In this document: positions 32,851 through 44,740 of the stretch, piece by piece | How the letters are laid out: each line of letters opens with the position of its first letter | Position numbering within the stretch: position 1 is the stretch's first letter | DNA from: Azolla caroliniana | Lineage: Eukaryota; Polypodiophyta | DNA length: 64,000 nucleotides | Reading direction: 5' to 3' | NCBI GenBank assembly: GCA_043228905.1 | Contig: JBHGNT010000002.1 | Coordinates: 13,578,001-13,642,000 of the forward strand | Program-made: the position numbers and the translations under genes | The notes under the pieces: generated by a model | Told to the model about the DNA's origin: nothing | What the model saw: the letters and a program-made list of their open reading frames with translations, nothing else | Databases searched by the model: none

Positions 32851-35800
32851 CATGGAAGGAGGTGTGAGCGGTTTCCCAGATATGATAGTTCTAAACTCAT
32901 AGAACTATTCCGATTGGAAGATAAAGATGGAGGACCTACTCATAGTAAAAGACCTGTACGAGCCAGTCGACAGAGCAGATATACCTAGAGGGGTATTGGA
33001 GTTGGAATGGAAACTTCTCAACAGAAAGGCAGTGGCCACCATCCGACAGTGCGTCGACGTAAGTGTTCTTCAGCATGTGGTGAATGACACAAATGCCCAC
33101 GAGATGTGGTAGAAGCTGTCGGGTCTATATGAGAGGAAGAACGCACTCAATATAACCTCACTGATGAGAAAGATCGTATGGTTGAAATATAGAGACGGTG
33201 AGAGCATCGTCGAACATATCAGCACATTCATGGGGTATGTAAACCAACTTGTTGCAACCAAGTTCCCCCTAGATGATGCGATGTAGGCCATTTTGCTGAT
33301 GTGCTCACTGCCGGATAGCTAGGAGAACCTGGTGGTTACTCTTAGCACCTCTTGTAAAGAAGAGAACTTGTCTCTACAAACGGTGAAGACAAGCATCCTA
33401 AATGAGGAGGCAAGAAGGAAGGATAGGGGAGTCCTGGCTCAGTCAGAGTCGAATGTAACACAACATTTAGATAGAGGAAGGAACTGGCAAAGAAGTCCAC
33501 CAAGGAGAGAAAAGTCCCAAGCTAGATCGTAGTCCAGAGGTAAGCTAGTGTGCTTTTATTGTGGTAAACCTAGACACTTCCAGAAGGACTGCCGACACAC
33601 GAGAAAAGACAAGGGTATCGGGAACAATGTTGAACCTAAGAATATTCCTGATGAGAAGAACACTTCTGCCATTGCTACGAGCAATGAAGAACTGTTGTTC
33701 ATTTGCGAACAGACAACTACAAATCTTGCAAGTGAAGAATGCACTTGGGTGATTGATTCCGGGGCATCGTTCCACATAACTCCGTCGAGAGAGTATTTCT
33801 TGACTTACATAGCTGAAGATCACGATTATGTGAAGATGGGTGATAGTGGAGAGTGCAAGATATCCGGAGTTGGAAGTGTCTACTTGACGACGTCGACAGG
33901 GTGTCGACTGACTCTGAAGGATGTTCGACACGTCCCTGATATCAGATTGAATCTGATATCGATTGGAAGGTTAGATGACGAAGGCTATAGTGGCAGTTTT
34001 TGGAATGACAAGTGGAAGTTCTGCCGAGGGAATCTTATAGTGGCCTGAACACAGAAAGAAGGCACATTATATATGATGCATGCCCGACTATGCAAATCGG
34101 AAGTAAATGTGGCAGCCGACTCGGCAAGAGAGATATGGCATAAGAGGCTAGGCCACATAAGTGAGAAAGGAATGCACCTGCTAGCCGACCAAAAGCTTCT
34201 ACCAGAAGTCAAGGGAGTGCACCTGGAGAAGTGCGTCGAATGCTTAGTCGGAAAGCAGAATAGAGCAACTTTCCACACGACCATTGAGAAGAAGAGAAGT
34301 GCCATTGGAACTGGTACACATAGATGTGTGCTATGTAGATGCTCCATCACATCGAGGTGGACAGTACTTTGTGAAGTTAATTGAAGACTATAGTCGGAAG
34401 ACATGGGCCTTCGTACTGAAGTTGAAGGATCAAGTACTGTTGGTTTTCAAGGAGTTCTAGGCTAGAGCTGAACAAGAATCGAGTCAGAAGTTAAAGGTTG
34501 TCGGAACCGACAACGGTGGCGAATATAGAGGGCAATTTGAGGAGTAGTGCAAGTGCCGAGGTATTCGGATCGAATACACAGTGCCAAAGACCCCAGAGTT
34601 GAACGGACTTGCAAAGAGGATGAATCGAACAATCATGGAGAGGGTAAGGAGCATGCTTTCTCATGCGAAACTGCCGAAATCCTATTGGGCTAAGGTGATG
34701 TACACAATTGTTTATCTGATCAACAAGTCTCCCTCAGTACCATTAAAGGGTGATGTTCCACAGAGAGTGTGGACAGGGAAGGATGTCTCCTACCAACACT
34801 TGAGTGTGTTTGGATGTTTTTTGTATATGCATGTACCGAAGGATCAGAGGTCAAAGCTCGACAATAAGTCGAAAGCATGCATATTCATGGGATACTTGGA
34901 AGATGAGTTCGGCTATAGGCTATGGGACCTAGTTGACAAGAAGGTAGTGAGAAGTCAGGACGTAGTCTTTCTTGAGGATAAGACGATTAAAGGCTGGAAG
35001 CAGTAGAAGTCGGAACCGACTCCCCAGTCAACCCCGACTACCATCGACTTAAGGCCAAGTGAATCAGCATCGTCAGCTGTTCGGAGACGGCCAGTCGGCA
35101 CAACCGAATTCGAGTTGGTCGACTCGGAGAGACCGATTGGCCATGAGTCAGAGTCGGCAGAGCTGCCAAGGTCAATTGAAGAGTATGAGTTGGAGTCGTC
35201 CAACCTAGAGATGCTGATTGACGTGCAGGAAACCGAGCGGAGAGAAGAGTTGGCAGAGACATCCGAAAGAGAGCCAACAACAAGTGGAAGGAGATACCCA
35301 CTCAAAGAAAGGAAAGCACCGACAACATATGCTAGTTAATACATCCTCTTGACTGATGAAGGTGAACCGGAGTGCTATGAAGAAGCCATTGCGGACGAGC
35401 ACAGAGAGAAATGGTTGAGCGTGATGCAAGATGAGATGAAATCCTTGCATGAGAATTACACCTACGACCTTGTAGAGCTGCCGAAAGGTAAGAGAGCACT
35501 CAGGAATAAGTGGGTTTACAAGGTGAAGACTGGAGAAGCTGACAGTGAGCCCAAGTATAAAGCCCACATAGTGGTGAAGGGCTTGCAATAGAAAAAGGGC
35601 GTCAACTTCGACGAAATATTCACACCAGTTGTGAAGATGACATCCATTCAAACTGTTTTGAGCATAGCGGCCAGTATGAACCTGGAGATCGAATAGTTGG
35701 ATGTCAAAACCACATTCTTACACGGGGAGCTAGAAGAAGAAATATACATGCAGCAACCCGAAGGCTTTGAGGAGAAAGGGAAAGAGAACTTGGTGTGTCG

Positions 35801-36900
35801 ACTGAAGAAAAGCTTGTACGGTCTGAAACAAGCTCCATGCCAATGGTACAAGAAGTTCAAGTCCTTCATGATGGAACATTGGTTCTAGAAAACACAGGCT
35901 AATCACCGTGTGCTCGTCAAAAGGTACGAAGAAGGAAACTTCTTGATTCTCTTGTTATATGTTGATGACATGTTAATAGTCGGTCAAGATACAAGGAAGA
36001 TTGGAAGCTTCAAGAAAGCTCTAGGTAGGTCGTTTGCCATGAAAGACCTTGGACCGGCTAAATAGATCTTAGGAATGCACATAGTTCGAGACAGAACTCA
36101 AAAGGTGTTATGGTTGTCACAACAAAAGTATGTGACGAAGATCCTAGAGAGATTCAACATGTCGGACGCAGAGCCAGTCGGTTCGGTGTTGCTGACAAAC
36201 TGTAGGTTGAATGTGAAGCAGTGCCCGAAAGGGGGGAAGGAGAAGGCCGAGATGAGGAAGATACCATATGCATCGGCTGTCGGCTGTCTAATGTATGCTA
36301 TGGTCTGTACTAGACCAGACATAGCATTTGCTGTGGGAGCAGTAAGCCGATATATGAGTAATCCAGGAAGAGAACACTGGGTAGCGGTGAAGTGGATACT
36401 CAGGTACTTGAAAGACACCTCGAGGGAGTGCCTTAGGTATGGTGTTGGAAAACCTATGTTAGAAGGTTTTACCGATTTAGACATGTCGGGAGATGTAGAC
36501 TCGAGCCGATCTACGCCAGGGTACGTGATGACCTATGTAGGGGGAGCAGTGTCGTGGCAATCACGATTACAGAAGTCTGTAGCCCTGTCGACTACAGAGA
36601 CAGAGTATATGGCAGTGGTAGAGGCTGGCAAAGAGCTGATCTGGATGAGAAATTTTCTCAACGAGCTAGGGATGAAGCAGAGGGAGTTCTTGCTTCACTG
36701 TGACAGCTAGAGTGTCATACATCTAGCCAAGAATGCTCCTTACCACTCCTGAACTAAGCACATACAGAGGAGGTATCACTGGTTGTGGGAGAGAGTCGAA
36801 GAAGGAGAGATTTCCTTGGTGAAGATCCATACTGACGAAAATGGATCCGACATGCTCACGAAGAACCTACCTACGGATAGACTTAGAATCTATCGACAGA
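32851..36900 (+). pseudogene. Copia E gag-pol remnant
   Basis: Gag starts at ATG 32851 (MEGG...). The order is: capsid (SLMRKIV, GYVNQL), zinc knuckle CFYCGKPRHFQKDC (33551-33592), protease DSGASFHIT (Asp at 33755-33757), pre-integrase finger (LWHKRLGH-like IWHKRLGHIS), integrase with TDNGGEY and Lys for the catalytic Glu (NGLAKRMN), RT with YVDD (35958-35969), and RNase H ending near 36900. Compared with intact Copia G, TAG codons stand at Gln positions at 32900, 33284, 33530, 35589, 35694, 36063 and 36708; another replaces Trp at about 33320. At least two frame changes add to this. The element cannot make its proteins. Confidence 0.88.
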
Positions 36901-36945
36901 AGACAAGATTGACTGACTCCCTCCCACAAGAGTGAAGAGGGAGTT

Positions 36946-37453
36946 TGTTGGGGATATGTCCCTCCAGTGGGAGGAACCGACTGTTCGAAAGTAGCCAATA
37001 GTCGAAGAGTCGAAGGAACCGACTGTTCGGAAGTAGCCGACAGTCGAAGAGTCGACAACAAAGAGTCGATTGTTTATTATTATAGCAATAATAATAATTA
37101 TGATATGTGGCAGTGGCGACAATTGTAAATGGGCTATACGATGTATCGATATATATACATCTAGGGCAAAATAGTGTAGTGTGTAGACAATAGAGGTCGA
37201 GAGAGAAAGCAAGCGTGAGAGAGAGCAAGCAGCGCCATAGCTATGTGTGCAACAACAGACGCCAAGAGCCCTGCACGGCTGATACACTTGGATGAAGTGT
37301 TGTAATATTTCGATTGTACATCCATTGTATAGTGAAGTTCTGTTTACCCGTGGTTTTCTCCCGCTTTAGGGTTTCCACGTAAAACTCTATGTACTTGTGT
37401 TGTGTATCTTCAGCATCGTTTGATCTTGTGATTTTACGAATCGATCTCTAACA
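36946..37453 (+). repeat. Copia E 3' LTR with 42-bp tandem duplication
   Basis: It carries two copies of a 42-bp unit beginning GGAACCGACTGTTC (36973-37014 and 37015-37056), where the 5' LTR has one. This explains most of the length difference between the two LTRs. The two units are not identical. Confidence 0.9.
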
Positions 37454-37458
37454 ACCTT

Positions 37459-39100
37459 TACACCCGTAGCAAAGATGATGATTGTCCATGTGGCACTGGC
37501 GGTCATAGTGGCAAAGGGGTGGTATCTTCACCAGATGGATGTGAAAAATGTGTTCCTCCTGAAGGTGATCTTGAGGAACAAGTGTACATGGTACAACACC
37601 TCAGTTTTCAGTTGGAATTGAACAAGCCAACGGTGTGCTGACTGAAGAAATCATTATACGGTCTCAAGGAAGCTCCATGAGAATGGAACTTCAAAATCAC
37701 CCGCGTTTGCATAAGATGGGGTTTGAGACCTCACAATCTTCCTTGTTCACCCGAAAAGGTCTGATGAGCCCAATATGTATATTGTTGTATGTGGATGACT
37801 TCGCCATCAAGGGGTCGACGTGTCCAAAATTGACCGCGTCAAGACCCAATTCTCGGTCACATTTAAGATGAAGGATTTAGGAACCCTTCAATACTTCCTC
37901 GGGATTGAAGTGATCCACACACCCAACGACATATTGTTGACTCAACGACATTAAGTATTGAATATGTTGTACAAGCTCAGCATGACAGAGTGCCGACTCG
38001 TCTCAACTCGTCTTGACTGTAGTTAGAAGCTTTGTCCTGACTGGGGAATTGCATGCGACGAACATGATTCCAACAAATTGTTGGAAGCCTTATATTTTTG
38101 ATACTCACCCGACCCGACTCAACCTGAGCTATCAAGTTGTCTTGATTAGTCAATTCATGCAAAAGTCAACAACTGAATACATGTAGTGTGCGCATCGAAT
38201 ATTAAGATATGTTAGCAAAACTCTTGATTGTGGACTCTTGTATAGGTATGGTACTGCCGAACAACTCATCGATTATACAAATGCTGACTAGGATGGAGAC
38301 ACCACTGATCACTGATCATCATCGAGATTTATGTTCTCCCTAGGAGGATGATGATCTCCTTGAGCAAAAAGAAGCAGCCGACAATGATGTTAACGAGCAC
38401 AGAGGCAGAATATCAAGGAGCAACTGTTGCAACTTGTGCATATCGAGGTGCATTATCACTTCATGCGAGAGCGAGTCCTGAGTAGTGAAGTCCGACTACG
38501 TTTCGTTCCGATTGATTGGGAAGCGGCCCACATCTTCACAAAGGCACTTGGACTACTGCAATTTTCGGAGATGGTAGGTATTCTACATTTTGACTTGCCG
38601 TGCTTGAGAGGGAGAATAATAGTCAGGGAGCAAAGCCAGCCGAACGAGTTGAAAGGGCAGAGTCGGAAACAACCGGAGCTCAAGCGGGAAGACTGAAGGA
38701 TCGAGTAGGAGACAAGCCGAAGGGATGATTCGGCAATGGTGGACGGGTCAAGCCGGTTAGTAGGAAGAGCCAAATAAATGAGGAAGCTAAAGGTCAAAAA
38801 GGCCAAAATAGGTAAGGGCCGAAAGGGTTGGATCAGACAAGAGTTGAAAGGATCAGGATGATCCGAAGCGGACAAGAGGGACAAGCCAAAGTAGACAAAG
38901 GCCGTAAGAGCCGAAAGGCTGAAGAGGCCGAACTTGAGCTTGAGGGGGAGTGTTGAGATACCTCACATTGACAAGCTCAACTAGGTGTACATATGTAAGC
39001 CATTATATTATGAGGGCCCTTAGGGTTTGGTATATGATATGCTCATAGAGCACCGTTGTAAAAGAACTAACTATTATTTGATAATATAGTTCAAGTCTTT

Positions 39101-39149
<49 letters not shown>

Positions 39150-39269
39150 TCTATGTGTTAATCTCCATCTCCATTCCTATGTTTGGTTTTTTCATCTCTG
39201 TGTAAACTTCTATTGATGTGGTTCCATTCGACTAGGCCAACCGTTTTCATGACTTTTGCATTCTTTACA
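37459..39269 (+). mobile_element. Ty1/Copia retrotransposon F, 3' part
   Basis: Reading across the Copia E insertion, this element enters RT at ETFTPVAKM. HQMDVKN, the LKKSLYG-type block and YVDD (in CILLYVDDFAIKG, about 37775-37815) follow in shifted frames. RNase H remnants run to about 38530 (VHYHFMRERVLSSEV). A charged tail, a polypurine tract (GAGGGGGAG) and the 3' LTR finish it. Upstream of Copia E only some 15 bp fit the element, so the 5' part is lost. Confidence 0.8.
38951..39269 (+). repeat. Copia F 3' LTR
   Basis: 319 bp from TGTTGAGATACC to TTCTTTACA, preceded by TTGAGGGGGAG. A (CT)n tract at about 39100-39143 lies in the downstream half, as in other LTRs here. Confidence 0.85.
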
Positions 39270-39541
39270 AGATATAAGTAAACCTATAAGTAATAAAAAT
39301 AATTATTTTCCTCTACTTGAGGAAGGCTCATTCGAGCTTTCACTAGAATAAAGGAAAGCTCTCCTCAGAATTTATCCTCGAGTCAAAGAGTTGACTCCAA
39401 CCGAGCCCTCAAGTCAACCTTACCTTCTCTTATGTTGGTTGCATGTATGATTGCCAACGCCTCTGCCCGCAATACTTCGTCTGCTACTGCCACACCAATA
39501 TTGCCACTGACAACAACTGCACGACAATGGCCACCTCATTA
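39270..39541. other. No gene recognised
   Basis: The DNA between Copia F and Copia C shows no motif. A short open frame at 39432-39629 crosses into the LTR of C and is not credible as a gene. Confidence 0.6.
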
Positions 39542-39938
39542 TCAACAAAATACAGACAGGTTTAATGGAACCTTAAGAATACACGGGAGAGATAGAGAGA
39601 GCAGAACAATGAAACTCAACTCAAAATAACAACACTCTGTACATACAATGTCCTACATAACACCTTTTATACAAGTCCTTAAAAGGACTGCAAGAAGTAC
39701 TGACATGTACTTCAATGCTCATACGAGCGATTGACATTGACTCCTAAAAATATGCCTACGTACTAGGCTAGATTCGTAGGCCTCTAACAGCCTACCGGTT
39801 ACAATCCGATCCGGCTCGCCGATTCGGCTCCTGGTTCCGGATACCATCTAGACACCGATCCGGTTCGTTGTTCTGGACTCCGATCCGGCTCTGGCTTATT
39901 TAACCGATCTAGATCTGGTTGAGCTTGTCCGCTCAACA
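39542..39938 (-). repeat. Copia C 3' LTR, outer end truncated
   Basis: It matches the 5' LTR from AATACAGACA onward and ends at GCTCAACA. The adjacent CTCCCCCTCAAGCTC is the reversed polypurine tract. The first ~40 bp present in the other LTR (from TGTAAAAGTG) are not found. Confidence 0.85.
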
Positions 39939-39949
39939 CTCCCCCTCAA

Positions 39950-41414
39950 GCTCAACTTGAGGTTGGATGGCAATGTGAGTGTCTGCGGTAGCCGATCCTT
40001 TGCTTTGGCTCCTCCTGACGTCCTCTCGCCTGGCTCATGCTCCTCATCCGGTCCATTCATGCTTTCTTCGACCCGTCTGGTTCCGCGCTCCTCGACCCTC
40101 CTAGTTGGCTTGTTTGCTCATAAGGCCCTTCTTAGCTCCTTCGTTGTTGCGACTTCGGCGTTTCTCCACCCATCAGTCCCTCCATATCACTGTCGACTTC
40201 CGCTGCCTCCTTGTCCATTTGGCCTTGAGTTGATCCGGCTCCTCCGAATCAAAATCTTCTTCAGAATCGGCTGCTTCTGACTCATTCCAACTCTTTTCCG
40301 AATTGGCAGTCTCAATCCGTCTTCGATTCCCAGACCTTTCACGACATCGCCCCAAGTCTCTGTCTTGGTCTTTATGACCTTCTTGGCACCTCCCCCTTGT
40401 TCGGTTGGCTCGGGCTCAAGCACTCAGTTCTGGTGGCTCCCCCTGCATCCTGTCTCGGCTTCTTCAACCGTCCCATGCAATCTGAATTCTTCAATCGGGC
40501 CGAAGTTGAGATCGGTTTCCGACTCGGCTTGCCGGTCATCTTTCTCATTCCTCCTTTCATTCCTTCTCCTCAAGTTCGGCATATCGCTGGAAAATTGCTG
40601 CAACTTGTCTACGCCTAGGGGTTTGGTGAAGATATCAGCCACTTCCCGATCCGTCGGAACATGCAGTGGTTCTACTTCACCAGAGAGAACACGCTCTTGG
40701 AAAAAATGATAGCGCATCTCAATGTGCTTGGTTCGGGCGTGATAGATGGTGTTCTTGGCGAACTGGATGGTGCTGAGGTTATCGCAATAGATCACTGTCA
40801 GATCGGACCTCTTGAGCCATATAGCTTCACATGTCGCAACAACCGCTCCTCGGTAGTGCTACTATCAGCTACTTCTTATTGCTCCAAGAGACTGCGACGC
40901 TTCCTAGTGAAAACTCATATCTAGATGTAGACTTGCGGTCGCCGACATTTCTGACCCAGTCAACATCCATGTAGCTGACAAGATGTCCAACTACACCCGT
41001 TCGATATAGCAACCCCCTATCCTTAGTGCCGCTGATGTATCATAGGATTCGGTGCAAGTACTGAACATGCTCCACCGTTGGGTGCGCCATGAATTCACTG
41101 ATCAATCCGACCGGATAGCTGAGGTTCGGTCGGGTGATGGTCAAATATATAAAACTTCCGACTATATGTCAGAACCTTTTTGGGTCGCATGTTGTTATGG
41201 AGTCGGGGCAATGCTTGACATTCCGGTCAAGAGGAATCGAGACGGATTTGCATTCTGTCATACCGAATTTTAAGAGCATACTCAAAACATAGTGGCGTTG
41301 ACTGATCAGTATGCCTTCCGGGGTGCAGATCACGTTGATCCCAAGGAAGTAATGAAGGTGTCCTAGATCCTTCATCTCAAACGATGCTGCAAGCTGGGAT
41401 TTGACGCGGCCCGT
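39950..41414 (-). pseudogene. Copia C RT end and RNase H
   Basis: On the minus strand, from 41414: RVKSQL, FEMKDLGHLHYFLGI and LISQRHYVL of RT, then RNase H with YCDNLSTIQFAKN (near 40790), the TKHIEMRYHF block and VADIFTKPLG. The C-terminal tail is charged. Frames change near 41170 and 40800, and the reading is cut at the K insertion. Confidence 0.8.
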
Positions 41415-41543
41415 TGTCGCGTTGTTATGCGCGTGCATGGAGAAAGGCGGGACCACGGGGGTCTTGGACTAGGGAGTGACGGAGCATAGGAAATCGTGCT
41501 TCACTGTTTCTAGGGCATCCCAAAACACACCGGAAGCGACCGA

Positions 41544-41592
<49 letters not shown>

Positions 41593-42348
41593 ACTTAACA
41601 CCGACTCACGCACACACACGCACACACACACACACACACAAGCCGACCCGACTCACGCCCTTATGTACAGGAAACGCAGGAAAGGGGAAGCACCCGACAT
41701 CAATAGAGACGCGAATATACACAGACAGACGCAACGTATATATATATATATATATATAAAGAAGAATACATTCCCGGCGTCTGGCCGGACCAAGATAGCT
41801 TACAACAGTCGTCTGCTGTCAAGCCGCCGTCGGGGAACTCTTGGGCTCGTCACGCCGAGCGGGGTCTTGCACAGGGAGATGAGCTGCAGCAAACCCTAAG
41901 CGAACACGAAGGGGGGAGAAGAAGAAGAAACTAACTCTAAACCTAACGGTATACCCTCTAATGCAAAATGGGCAACCCTTTCACAAAGGGTGTTCCCTTC
42001 CTTTTATAGAACAAGGATAGGGATGCGTTACAATGTGGGATAAATCTCGACTTACATGGGATCGTTTGTCCCGCCTTGACTACTCTTCGGCGCCATAAAG
42101 GCGCCCTCGATATTCACATTCACAAAGGGTGTTCCCTTCATTTTATAGAACAAGGATAGGGATGCGTTACAATGTGGGATAAATCCCGACTTACATGGGA
42201 TCGTCTGTCCCGCCTTGACTACTCTTCGGCGCCATAAAGGCGCCCTCGATATTCACACTAAATGTACATGGGTGCGTACACACGCTGCACCCCGCCGATG
42301 TAGCCAATGTTTCCCGGTTTCCGCCTCTGGCCGAAATTCTTCACGACA
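41415..42348 (-). repeat. Element K 3' LTR
   Basis: 934 bp. It carries (GA)n near 41549-41591, CACA and TATATA tracts and a 139-bp tandem duplication missing from the 5' LTR. GGTGGGGGCGGA, the polypurine tract on the minus strand, lies next to it at 42349-42360. Confidence 0.9.
41980..42257. repeat. 139-bp tandem duplication in K 3' LTR
   Basis: Units 41980-42118 and 42119-42257 both start TTCACAAAGGGTGTTCCCTT and end GCGCCCTCGATATTCACA. They differ at only a few bases. The 5' LTR has one unit (about 46418-46550). Confidence 0.9.
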
Positions 42349-42639
42349 TCCGCCCCCACCTAACCGCACATCCACCGGTATGTGCCAAGTCCGGTTGAAG
42401 GGTGAGAGATTTCGGCCGGTGAGAAACCGGTCTTCCGTGATCCGCATCCCGGCTCGCTGCCGGTTTGACCCGTCGGCTTCGAGTCTTCCTTCGCGCTCGC
42501 CTCCTCGTAGGCTCGTTCGACCCGTCGATGGGTCCTCTGCCGCGATCTTCGTAGTACGCGTACTTTCACTGGCCCTTGCTCGGCCGTATGAACGCCTCGC
42601 TCCCATCGTATGCCCGATGTCCTCCGCTTGAGGCATGCC

Positions 42640-44740
42640 CGTAGTGGCCCGCTTGGCCTTCGTTGATCATTCGCGTCGTCCTGATTGCCGTCCCATGTCG
42701 TTTCACGTTGCCCTCGTCCTCTCGCTGCCACCTTCCTTCTCCATGGTCTTACATCGCCGTGTCGGCTCGAACCGCCATGGTCTCCGGAACGGTGTGGAGG
42801 ATCCCTTTCCGGCCTTCTCCGCGCTACCTCCGAACCGCGCAACCTATCTCCGCGCTCGCCTTTCCACTCCGGCACCTCCGTGTGCCACATACCCTCATCC
42901 GTTGTTTGGCACTGCCTGTGTTGCACTCCTTGTTGGCCCCCTTTCCGGCCAGATCATGCATCGCCGCTCACCCGCATACCGGTGTCCTTTGCATCCGAGG
43001 AACACCCTGTAGTAGCCCGCTTGGCCCTTCTCGTCTTCGTGTTGCCGCGATAGGTCCTGAGTCGTCCGCTTGCCGTCGCCCCCTCGCCCCCACCAGCTTG
43101 TCATCCTGACTTGCCGTGTTAGTCTTCGCTACTTTGACGGAGCTACCGAGATCTACGAAGCGAGTGTGGAGGATCCTCCTCCGGCCTCTCTTGCCATCCC
43201 CTGACTCCGACCCTGTGCAGTCCACTAGGCACTTGTCACCTTGTTCCCGGCACCTCCCTTGTGCCGTCTTCCGCTTCCTTCGTTCGGCCCCGCCCGCGCC
43301 GAACACCGTCCCGTAGTCACGCTTCGATCCGGCCCGCGATGGCCACTTGCGAGACTCTTGTTCTGTCCAAGGTGTGCATTTCCGGCCCGATACACCTCCC
43401 CGTGTTTGCCCCTACCGGCTCCTTCCGAAACCTCGTGTCGTCGGGTCCTGTTCCCTGCCGCCACCGTCCTTCTCCCTCGGTCTTACGTTGCCACATTGGC
43501 CAAACAGCCGGGGTCTCCGGATCGATGTGAGGGTCCCATAGGACCGTACTCCGTTTCTATGCTTGCCGTAATTCGGGTGCCTTTTGTTTGAGTCCCTCCT
43601 GGACTCTCCTCGTGTCTTCCGCTTAGTCGGGTCCCGTTTCCCGCCGCCACCATCCTTCTCTCTCGGTCTCATGTTGCCACGTTGGCCGAACTGCCGGAGT
43701 CTCCAGTTAAGTGTGGGGACTTCCTTACGCCCATTGCCTTCGTCACCTCGCCGCCACCATCAGTATCTTGGTCTTACGTCGACCGCGTTGTCGACTGCCG
43801 AAGTCTCTAGAACCGGTGTGAAGGATCCTCCGTAGACCGCCGCCCGTAGCCCCTTTGTCTTCGTCACCTCGCCGCCACCGTCAGTATCTTGGTCTTATGT
43901 CGACCGCGTTGCCGACTGCCGAAGTCTCTAGAACCGGTGTGAAGGATCCTCTGTAGACCACCAATTTATCTTCCCGACCCTGTCCCGGGTCTTCCTTTTC
44001 CACATGCCGAGAGGGCGTTTTGTTCCGCACCCTCTCCCGTGGTACCGACGTACCGTGTCCTCAGCCTCTTTGTAGGCCAGCTCTCTTCCTCCCTCCCGGA
44101 ATGGTCATCCGGGAGTCCGCTCCGCCCGGTTCTCGTCCGGGTCCGTTCGTCCTTCTCCGGATTGCCGAGTCCCGTTCTCCCGTCGCCACCGATCTCTCTT
44201 ATAGGACTCACGCCGGCCCTCGGGCCTGCAGCCGGATCGGTGTAAGGAATCCCATAGGACCGGCTTTCATTCTCTTTCCAAATCTCGACCTTCGCCCGGT
44301 CGGTCTTTCTCCCCATGTAAAAGAGGGCGGCTCGTCCCGCACCCCCTTCCGTATCGGCACTTTCACGCCGAATCCGGCCCCGATTGAACGATCCACGACC
44401 GGATCACGCTCCACCCGTATCAGAATGCCGATCTCCTCGTGCCGCATCCGTCCTCGGCCTCCTCACATGTCATTTCCCATCCATCTTCGCTGGCATTGTG
44501 CCAGGACTCCTCGGTACCGCCATCCATCTCCTCGGTCTTACATGGGCATACGGGCCCGAATGCCGAGTTCTTCGGAATCGGGTCCGTGGGCTTTCGTCCG
44601 TTCCTTCCCCGTATCGTCTCGCTGGTGATTCTTGGCCTTTCGCCGCCGCCTTCCTCCGCTTGGGACTCACGTGGGCACTCGGGCCCGACTGCCATCGTCC
44701 CGGGAGCAAGTGTAGGAAGACACAAGGAATCGCCCGTCCG
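42640..44740 (-). repeat. Degenerate module array in element K
   Basis: At least eight diverged copies of a module occur (plus-strand view: GCCGCCAYC, CTCGGTCTTAYG, TGGCC or GACCG, ACTGCC, GTCTCC/GTCTCT, GGTGTG, AGGATCC), near 42700, 43080, 43450, 43635, 43745, 43865, 44500 and 44640. The units near 43740-43860 and 43862-43980 are close to identical. On the minus strand several frames stay open for 60-190 codons, with repeated ...RPREKDGGG words. The first copies lie in the C-terminal part of Gag. No known domain was recognised. Confidence 0.65.

Larger units (their letters stand above)
32356..37453 (+). mobile_element. Ty1/Copia retrotransposon E, complete ends, many TAG stops
   Basis: LTRs at 32356-32823 (468 bp) and 36946-37453 (508 bp) begin TGTTGGGGATATG and end TCTCTAACA. 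ACCTT flanks both sides (32351-32355 and 37454-37458). The interior is a relative of Copia G in this window, in Copia order, but with many stops, most at Gln codons. It lies in the RT of Copia F. Confidence 0.94.

Noticed and set aside
32851-36900. Reassigned TAG codon in Copia E
   Set aside because: Copia G and others use TAG-free frames, and E has frameshifts too; decay is simpler.
42635-43591. Long forward-strand frames across element K (for example 42635-43012, 43241-43591, 44384-45151)
   Set aside because: They are GC-rich shadows of the minus-strand element with no motif; Gag is on the other strand.
43738-43982. CRISPR-like array
   Set aside because: The repeats are long, diverged and without spacers, within a plant retrotransposon.
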